Part shown: piece after piece, positions 52,288 to 61,000 of the stretch
How positions within the stretch are numbered: position 1 is the first letter of the stretch
Layout: every line of letters begins with the position of its first letter
DNA from: Paradesertivirga superstes
GTDB taxonomy: Bacteria > Bacteroidota > Bacteroidia > Sphingobacteriales > Sphingobacteriaceae
Reading direction: 5' to 3'
DNA: 64,000 bases
NCBI RefSeq assembly: GCF_037622515.1
Contig: NZ_JBBJCN010000003.1
Span: forward strand, 310,001-374,000
Program-made: the position numbers and the translations under genes
The notes under the pieces: generated by a model
Database searches by the model: none
What the model saw: the letters and a program-made list of their open reading frames with translations, nothing else
What the model was told of the DNA's origin: nothing

Positions 52288-54096
52288 ATGCCGATAACAC
52301 AAGAAGAAAAAAAAAAATTATCAAAAAAAGTAAAGTGGATATCTGTATTGTTAATCGTTATATTAACTATTGTACTAAGCGTTTCTGTTTATATTTATTA
52401 TCAGATAGAGCCCCTGGTTGCTGCCCGCCTAAAAGAGACCATAAAATCCTCCACCAATAATCTCTATACCATTTCATTTTCAAAGCTTTCGATTAATCCA
52501 TTTACAGGAAGTGTAATTATAAGAGATATCGTGTTTGAAGCCAATGACAAGGTCTACGGACAGTTTAAACGTGACAGAATAAATCCGAGCCATTTATATG
52601 AGATCAGAATTAAGGTTTTAAAGATCAAACATGTACATCCTCTGAAAATCTATTTAAAGAAAGACCTCGTTATCAGCTCCCTGTCCGTTGAAAGACCGTC
52701 CGTCAGGGTGTATTATGAAAAAACTCTCGAAAAAGACTCCTCAAAAGTTGATACTCGCACAGCCTGGCAACGATTGTCAAAATACCTTCATTCCATTAAA
52801 ATCGAAAGAGTTTCATTTAAAGAGATTGATTTCAAATACATCGACAGACGATTAAAAAAACCGGAAATTAATGGCATTAAAAATCTATCAATTACGGTCA
52901 ATGACATTTTAATAGATTCACTTAGCCATCGTGATGAGTCGAGGTTTTATTACACCAAAAATATCTTAGTTGAGATTTTCGATAATCAGTTTAGCAGCAA
53001 TGATGGTATGTATACCATAATGTTTGATAAAATGGAGATGTCGACCTTGAAAAAGTATGCCCTGGTCAACGGTTTGAAAGTAATACCGAACTACCCGGAA
53101 ATTCCTTTCTCATTAAAATGGGGATATAAAAAAGCAAGATATGTGGTCAAGATGAATGAGGTTTGGCTGAATGGGATTGATTACAAAACCTTAACTGACA
53201 GAAGACAGTTACATGCCTCATCTTTACATTTAAAAAATGCAAGCCTCGATGTATTTATGAATAAACAACTTCCTAAAGCAAGTGGGGATCTGGGAGCTAA
53301 CTTCCCACACCTATTATTGCGCCAGTTGAGATTAACATCGACAATAGACACTATAAAAATCGAAAAATCAGCATTAAGTTATTCAGAACACGATCCGTTT
53401 ACTGGAAAAAAAGGCAAAATTTCATTCACTGCCTTAAGCGGTGAAATTTTTAATGTTACCAATGATTCTATATCGCTGCGTAATAATAACTGGGCAAAAG
53501 GGAAATTTACTTCATTTCTTTATGGTAAAGGAAGACTGGATTTTAACATGAATTTTAATCTTACATCTCCGGTAATGGAATATAATTATTCGGGCAAACT
53601 ACATGAAATGCAAGCAAAGTATTTTAATGAAATCACCCGGCCATTGGCCCTGCTGGAGGTAAGTTCGGGCCAGGCCCATACCGTTACATTTTCTGTAAAA
53701 GCTGATTATAGAAACGCGAATGGGACAATGAGGATTGTTTATGATGATTTGAATATTGGCATTCTGAAACTAAACCGGAATAAAAATCTGCAGCGAAGCA
53801 CAATTCTTTCTCTTGTAGCTAATAATCTTTTACTTAAAGAAGATAATCCTTCTAAAGGAGAACCACTAAGAACCGGCAAAATCAGTTATTATAGGCCTGA
53901 TTCTATATCCTTCTATAGTATGATCTGGAAAAGTGTTTTTACGGGTATAAAAGAAAATATCGGTATGACACCAGAAAGAGAAAAGGACCTGCAAATGAAA
54001 TTTAAAAGTTTTAAACAGGAGGGGCCGGAAAAAAGCAAAGAAGAAAGAAGATTACAGCGCGAAGAAAGAAGGAAACGGAGAAAAAACAAGGTATAA
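52288..54096 (+). CDS. Membrane-anchored AsmA/DUF748-like protein, unknown function
   Basis: 602 residues with one N-terminal membrane helix (WISVLLIVILTIVLSVSVYI) and no other. The start of the exported part, TISFSKLSINPFTGSVIIRD, resembles AsmA/DUF748-like proteins that bridge the inner and outer membranes. Long beta-rich segments follow (KIKHVHPLKIYLKKDLVI, MNFNLTSPVMEYNYSGKL), and the C-terminus is very basic (RRLQREERRKRRKNKV). This could be a lipid-transport or envelope-maintenance protein; the call is weak. It is divergent from miaB and probably alone. Confidence 0.6.
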   Translation: MPITQEEKKKLSKKVKWISVLLIVILTIVLSVSVYIYYQIEPLVAARLKETIKSSTNNLYTISFSKLSINPFTGSVIIRDIVFEANDKVYGQFKRDRINPSHLYEIRIKVLKIKHVHPLKIYLKKDLVISSLSVERPSVRVYYEKTLEKDSSKVDTRTAWQRLSKYLHSIKIERVSFKEIDFKYIDRRLKKPEINGIKNLSITVNDILIDSLSHRDESRFYYTKNILVEIFDNQFSSNDGMYTIMFDKMEMSTLKKYALVNGLKVIPNYPEIPFSLKWGYKKARYVVKMNEVWLNGIDYKTLTDRRQLHASSLHLKNASLDVFMNKQLPKASGDLGANFPHLLLRQLRLTSTIDTIKIEKSALSYSEHDPFTGKKGKISFTALSGEIFNVTNDSISLRNNNWAKGKFTSFLYGKGRLDFNMNFNLTSPVMEYNYSGKLHEMQAKYFNEITRPLALLEVSSGQAHTVTFSVKADYRNANGTMRIVYDDLNIGILKLNRNKNLQRSTILSLVANNLLLKEDNPSKGEPLRTGKISYYRPDSISFYSMIWKSVFTGIKENIGMTPEREKDLQMKFKSFKQEGPEKSKEERRLQREERRKRRKNKV

Positions 54097-54408
54097 TTGG
54101 TTTTTTTTAAGAACAGCTAATTTATCAATGCCTTTAACTGAGTTATCACGAATTATCGGAAAGCGACATCCCTGATTTTCCGGATTATTTTATACCGCGT
54201 GCATAAAGCTCCCCTGTTATAGATCAAACCTTTTAATTCCAGTATGCTTATAATCTCCGGATAAAGCATTTCCATATAAAACGGAATTAAAAGATTAATG
54301 CGCATTAAAAAACTTACCTTTAAGAACTTACACCTTTTCACAAATTTTCTTCCACTTAGAAAATTACCATTTCCTTCAGGTAATATTTAGGCTTACGAAA
54401 CATAAATC
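54097..54408. other. 312-base intergenic region with no gene seen
   Basis: An eight-T run at 54107-54114 follows the upstream stop and may help termination. A 62-codon minus-strand frame (54153-54341) is present but has no supporting features. No promoter box or RNA gene was recognised. Confidence 0.4.
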
Positions 54409-54789
54409 ATGAAAAACAAGAAGAATTTCTTTAAATATTACCGCGTTTTTAAAAATGATACCTCAGTAACAGAAGTTTCAGATAACGACTTTAAACCATT
54501 TAAAAAGAGATGGATCATCAAAAGTCCTGTAAATGCACTTAAGGCTTCACCTTTAAACTGGTATTCTCTACCTGTTGATGCAGCTATGTTTTATGGATAT
54601 ACTAATATAATACACGCCATGGAAATGGCTAAGGCAGGAGCATTGAAACATATTGAAGGACTTATAAGCCAAAACGCTCATGGAGTCACCGAGTTAAAAC
54701 AATACCGTATTGATCACTATGACGATCTGAATGTGAATTTACTTGATGGTAATATTCGAAAATTAGAGAAGGAATTAAACACTAAATAA
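54409..54789 (+). CDS. Small basic cytoplasmic protein of unknown function
   Basis: 126 residues with no signal or membrane segment. The N-terminus is basic (MKNKKNFFKYYRVFKNDTSV), the middle helical (AMFYGYTNIIHAMEMAKAGA), and the C-terminus charged. I recognise no domain. It starts 312 bases after the AsmA-like gene, and is followed by a palindrome CGGTTC-TT-GAACCG (54792-54805). The reading frame has normal codon use, but without homologues the call is provisional. Confidence 0.45.
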   Translation: MKNKKNFFKYYRVFKNDTSVTEVSDNDFKPFKKRWIIKSPVNALKASPLNWYSLPVDAAMFYGYTNIIHAMEMAKAGALKHIEGLISQNAHGVTELKQYRIDHYDDLNVNLLDGNIRKLEKELNTK

Positions 54790-55061
54790 GACGGTTCTTG
54801 AACCGGCACCGCAAGCTGAAATAAAGTTTAGCGAACAAAACTCCGCTTTTAAAACAATTCTACAGAATATCTACTTTACTCTGTAGGTAAGCAAAACAAT
54901 TATGACCTCAGACTTTTCTTAAGAAACTCAAATCTGCTAGCGCAGACATGCTGTTTTCTTGAATTATTTCTATTAAAACTGGTTTATGCGTTTGCCACGT
55001 ATAATTATTTAATCTGGCGCCCGGCCTGTTAACTCAATTGAACAGGGACATCACAATAAAT
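54790..55061. other. Region between the small ORF and the glucan synthase gene
   Basis: It contains two inverted repeats: CGGTTC/GAACCG at 54792-54805, and CTACAGA (54860-54866) with TCTGTAG (54880-54886, 13-base loop). They may mark the end of the small gene or control the synthase gene. No -7 box of good quality was found. Confidence 0.4.
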
Positions 55062-58000
55062 ATGAAGATTACCAACAGTACAATTTTCGATACATTGTCG
55101 GGTTTGCGCATCTCTTTCCAGGAAGATAATGTTATCCGGAATTTCGATAATGATGAGCCCTTCCGTTCTGAACTTTACAGTTCAGGGCAAATGGATAGCC
55201 ATGCTAAAGTGATTGCCCGGTCGCATAAGTTACTGAAAAAAAATTCCTCAGACCAGTTGCTGAAAAGACTGGAAGAAAATGAAAATACATTATTGGAAGT
55301 GCGCAACCTGTTGGTTGAAAGCATCAGATCCGGCAAAGACATTACCCCTGGCGGAGAATGGTTATTAGATAATTTCTATCTTATAGAAGAGCAGGTTGTG
55401 ATAGCCCGGAAACACTTGCCAAAAGGGTATAGTGAAGGGTTACCCAGCCTGAGTGCTGGCATTTCAATGGGAATGCCCCGTGTTTATGACATAGTTTTAG
55501 AAATCATTTCACATAGTGACGGCCGTGTTGATGTTAAGGGCTTGAGCAGCTTTATTGCTGCTTATCAGTCTTACACGGTGCTTACCCTTGGAGAATTATG
55601 GGCGATCCCCATTATGCTCCGGCTTGCCGTAATTGAAAATCTGCGCAGGGTTTCAGGTAAGATCGCAGTGGATATGATTGACCATAACCTTGCCGATTAC
55701 TGGGCCGGCAGCATGCTGACTACAGTTAAAGATGAGCCGGGTAATTTAATTTTAACCATTGCCGACATGGCCCGGTCCAAACCGGTATTAAACAGTTCTT
55801 TTGTCGCAGGTTTTACCCGCGAATTGATGGGTAAGGGCCCGGCACTTGCATTGCCACTTAGCTGGATGGAACAGCAACTGTCTGGCATAGGCCTTAGCAG
55901 CAATGATCTGGTACGCCAGGAAACTCAAAAGCAAGCCTCCGATCAGGTATCCGTTCGAAATAGTATTGGCACCCTTCGTTTTATCGGAGCCACCGACTGG
56001 CGTGAATTTGTTGAAACCCTTAGCAGCGTGGAACAGGTATTGCGGCAGGACATTACGGGAACTTACCCGCTAATGGATTTTGCGACACGCGACAGATACC
56101 GACACGTAGTAGAATCAATCTCTAAAGCTTCTTCAATCTCCGAAACGGATGTAGCTCAAATAGCGCTTGATATGACAAGCAAACATGAAGAACACGATGA
56201 GTATTTTTCAAGGAAGCGACATGTGGGCTATTATCTTATTGATAAAGGACTAAAACAAACGCAGAATGCTTCGGGAATGCATCATTCTTTAAAGCAGAAA
56301 TTATTCAGATCTACCCGCAAAATACCTGTCTTTTTGTATTTGCTATCAATTGTAATTATTACTCTTGGTGTAGCTTCGGGCATGTGGTACCTGGCATACT
56401 CACAGGGCATTAATGGATGGCTGATGTTAACTTTTGTAGGCGCACTTTCAGTCTCAGGTTCTGCCCAGCTGGCAGTTTCACTGGTAAACTGGTTCGCTAC
56501 CCTTTGGGTAAAACCCAATCTTTTGCCCCGTATGGATTTTTCTACCGGCATTCCAACAGAATACAGGAGTATAGTTATAATCCCTACAATGCTTTCGAGC
56601 GATTCCTATACAGAGGAGCTGATTGAAGCGCTTGAAATACGTTATCTGGCCAATAAAGAAGCTAATTTACACTTTGGGCTGCTTACAGATTTTATTGATG
56701 CAGATGCAGAAATAATGCCGGGTGATGGCCCCCTTTTAGAAAAAGCATGTAAGGGCATAGAGGCTTTAAATCAGAAATATAATGAATCTGAACAGGATAC
56801 TTTTTTTCTATTTCACCGGTCCAGAACCTGGAACGCCAGGGAAAAAAAATGGATGGGATATGAACGGAAAAGAGGGAAGCTTTCGGCGCTGAATGCGTTT
56901 CTCAGGGATCGCGGAGCAAATTCATTTTCTAAAGTTGTAGGGAGTTACACTATCCTGTCCAACGTAAAATATGTTATAACACTCGATTCAGATACACAAC
57001 TTCCCAGGGATGCCGCATGGAAATTTATCGCTACCATGGCACATCCTCTGAATCAGGCAATTTACAATATGCGCAAAAAGCGTGTAACAGATGGATATGG
57101 AATTTTGCAACCCAGGGTTGCCTCGAGTATTCCTAAAACAGCTACTTCATTATATCTGCGAATGCAGGGTAATGTTACAGGCATCGACCCTTATACCCGT
57201 GTTTCTTCAGATGTATACCAGGATGTTTTCGGAGAAGGCTCCTTTATCGGAAAAGGAATCTATGACGTCGATATATTTGAGGAAGCAGTTCATGAAGTGT
57301 TCCAGGAAAACCGGATACTGAGTCACGATTTACTGGAAGGCTGTTATACCCGTTCGGGATTACTAAGCGACGTATTATTGTATGAGGACGGGCCGGCACA
57401 ATACAGCGCCGACATAAAAAGGCATCACCGATGGATTCGGGGAGATTGGCAAATTGGTGCCTGGATGTTGCCCTTTGTAACCGGAAGTAACGGCCGCTTA
57501 ACGCTGAATCCGCTTTCTGCTTTATCTAAATGGAAAATCTGGGACAATCTCAGAAGGAGCATGCTTCCCCTGTCGCTGATTCTTTTATTAATTATGGGCT
57601 GGTCGGTGTTACCACAACCCTGGTTTTGGACTTTGACAGTTACCATCATTGTGCTTTTGCCTGTTATGATGGCAGCCGGCTGGCAATTAATAAATAAGCC
57701 AATTGAGCTCACCATTCAGGCACACCTGGCCGAAGTGGGCACTTCAGTAAGAGATGTCTTAATACGCTTCACATTTGGTCTGGCAGTTCTTCCGTTTGAA
57801 GCTTATAAATATTCCGACGCCATATTCCGCACAAACTGGCGAATGATCGTTTCCGGAAGGAAACTACTGCAATGGACACCTTCTGCTTCTATCGTATCTA
57901 ACCGTAACGACGTATGGTCGGTTTATGCGACCATGTGGATCGCTCCGGTATTGGCAATTGCTTGTATAAGCTTGCTTATTTACTCCAATCCGACGGCCCT

Positions 58001-61000
58001 TTCTGTTGCTTCTCCGATACTTATTCTATGGTTGCTGGCCCCTGCAATTGCGTGGCGCCTCAGCAAACCGGAGAAAGAAGAAAAACCTGAATTCCTGGAT
58101 GAACAAATTGTATTTCTTCATAAATCTGCCCGTAAAACATGGGCCTACTTTGAACAATTTGTCACTGAGAAAGAGAACTGGATGCCTCCTGACAATTACC
58201 AGGAAGAGCCAGTTTCAGCAATCGCCCACCGGACCTCTCCTACCAATATGGGAATGGCGCTGCTATCTAATCTTTCAGCCTATGATTTTGGCTATATCTC
58301 CGGCGGTGAGCTGACAGCACGATGTAACAACACATTAAACTCGATGCTGCGACTGGAACGTCACAAGGGACATTTCTATAACTGGTATGACACTCTATCT
58401 TTATTACCTCTTCAGCCCAGATACGTATCAACCGTTGATAGCGGAAACCTCGTTGGGCATTTGCTTACTTTACGACAGGGACTCTTATCGCTTTCGCAGC
58501 AGCCTATATTCCACAAAAATGCATACCAGGGATTAATCAGCACGACTACCGTAATCAAAGATTTTTACAAATCGAAAAACTCTGATACAGCTGATCAAAT
58601 AATTGATTTCCTGGAGCTTGCAATCCAGAAAAACAGCAATTCTCTCACTACGATAAAATCTGATCTCGACGCGCTTCTTAGTCTTGCGGCAAAACTATCA
58701 GAAACTCAAACCGAAAACGAAACCGGGCTACTCAACTGGACAAGCAGATTATTATCACAAATAAAAAATCTCAGGGAAGATCTTTTGCAGGTCGCTCCCT
58801 GGCTTGAATCTCCGGTTCCGCAACGTTTCCTCGAATTTGACCGGAATCTTTCACTGCACGCAATAAAAGAATTACATTCTGATTTTATCACAATTCTTTA
58901 TCGCTACCAAAAAGAAGAGTGCACTGCAGTTGAAAAGGAATGGTTAAACAGGATATCAGAACTGTTAACCAAAGGAAAAGATTCGGCAATCGAAAGAATT
59001 CTGCTGGCTGAGAAGATAGCCATGCAATGCGAGAAACTTAGTGATATAGAATATGATTTTCTGTATGACAAATCAACCAACCTGCTGAGGATCGGATTTA
59101 ATGTTGACAGTCAGACGAAAGACGAGAGTTTTTATGACCTGTTAGCTTCAGAAGCCAGGTTAGGAATTTTTGTTGCTATCTCGCAAGGGAAACTTCCCCA
59201 GGACAGTTGGTTTGCATTAGGGCGCTTATTGACAAATTCAGGAGGAGACCCCATATTACTATCATGGAGCGGATCAATGTTCGAATACCTGATGCCACAG
59301 CTTGTAATGCCGTCCTATGAAAATACCCTGCTTCATCAAACGAGCAAGGCTACCGTTAAACGGCAGATTGATTATGCCGCTCAGCGCGGAATACCCTGGG
59401 GTATTTCAGAATCAGGATATAATACAGTGGATGCAAATTTAAATTATCAGTACCGGGCCTTTGGGGTTCCGGGCCTCGGACTGAAACGCGGGCTTGAAGA
59501 GGATCTGGTAATTGCACCTTATGCTTCTATGCTGGCTCTGATGGTTTCTCCATTAAAGGCCTGTTCCAACCTGCAATTATTATCAAAAGAAGGGTTTGAA
59601 GGAGAATATGGCTTTTATGAAGCTATTGATTACACAAGCACACGCCTGCAAAGAGGAAAAACCAGCAGTGTTGTTCGTTCTTATATGGTACACCACCAGG
59701 GCATGGGCTTTCTTTCTCTGGCTTATGTATTATTAGACAAGCCTATGCAACAAAGGTTCAGTGCCGAACTGCGTTTTCAGGCAACATTATTATTGCTTCA
59801 GGAACGCATTCCCAGAACGACACTTTTCTATGCTCACACTGCTGATCTGATCGAAACGCATACCGCAGAGCCAGATGTACAGGTAAGAAGCATTAACACG
59901 GCAAACACAGCGGTGCCCGAAATTCATCTCCTTAGCAATGGCCGTTATCAGGTAATGATAACCAATTCTGGTGCAGGATACACCCGCTGGAAAGGTCTGG
60001 CTGTTACTCGCTGGAGAGAAGATGCCACCAAAGATGACCGCGGTATATTTTGTTATATAAAAGACATCAATACAGGAACGTTCTGGTCAAATACTTATCA
60101 GCCCACCTTACATCCTGCCCAAAACTATGAAGCAACCTTTTCTCAGGGGCATGTTGAATTTCGCAGAAAAGACTATGGTATTGAAACCAAAACTGAGATT
60201 GTAATTTCTCCGGAAGACGATACAGAGATGAGACGGATACGGCTAACCAACCGAACTCCGCTTGTAAAAGTATTGGAAGTCACCAGCTATGCGGAAATAG
60301 TTATGGCAAGCCAGGCTTCTGATGAGGCGCATCCGGCATTCAGCAATCTTTTCGTCCAAACAGAAATATTAGAAGAAAATAAGGCCGTTTTATGCACGCG
60401 CCGCCCCCGTTCTGAAGGAGAAACCCCTCCATGGATGTTCCACCTGATGGATGTACGCGGTGCCACTATTGAAGCCGTATCGTATGAAACCGACCGTATG
60501 CAATTTATTGGACGGGGAAGAACGCTGGCACATCCCCGGTCAATAGACGAGGATACACTCTCCGGCAAGCAGGGCTCAGTATTGGACCCGGTTTTATCCA
60601 TACGCTACAGGATTACAATAAAACCTAATCAGACAGCTATTGTAGACCTTATTTACGGAATAAGCGAAACCAAAGAACTATGTGTTGGCCTGATGCATAA
60701 GTATCGCGATCAGCACCTTAAAAATCGTGCGTTTGAATTATCATGGACACATAGCCAGGTTTTATTGCGCCAGATTAATGCAACCGAGGGAGATGCACAA
60801 CTTTACGGACGTCTGGCCTCTTCTGTAATTTACGCAAATGCACATTTGCGGACTGAACCATCAGTGATTCAAAATAATACCAGGGGACAATCATGGCTCT
60901 GGAGTCATTCGGTTTCTGGCGACTTACCTATTGTATTGCTGCATATATATGATGCAGACAGTATGGAACTGGTTCGGCAACTTGTTCAGGCCCATGCTTA

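Noticed and set aside
54153..54341. A 62-codon minus-strand frame in the gap after the AsmA-like gene
   Set aside because: No promoter, no domain pattern, and atypical composition; most likely chance.
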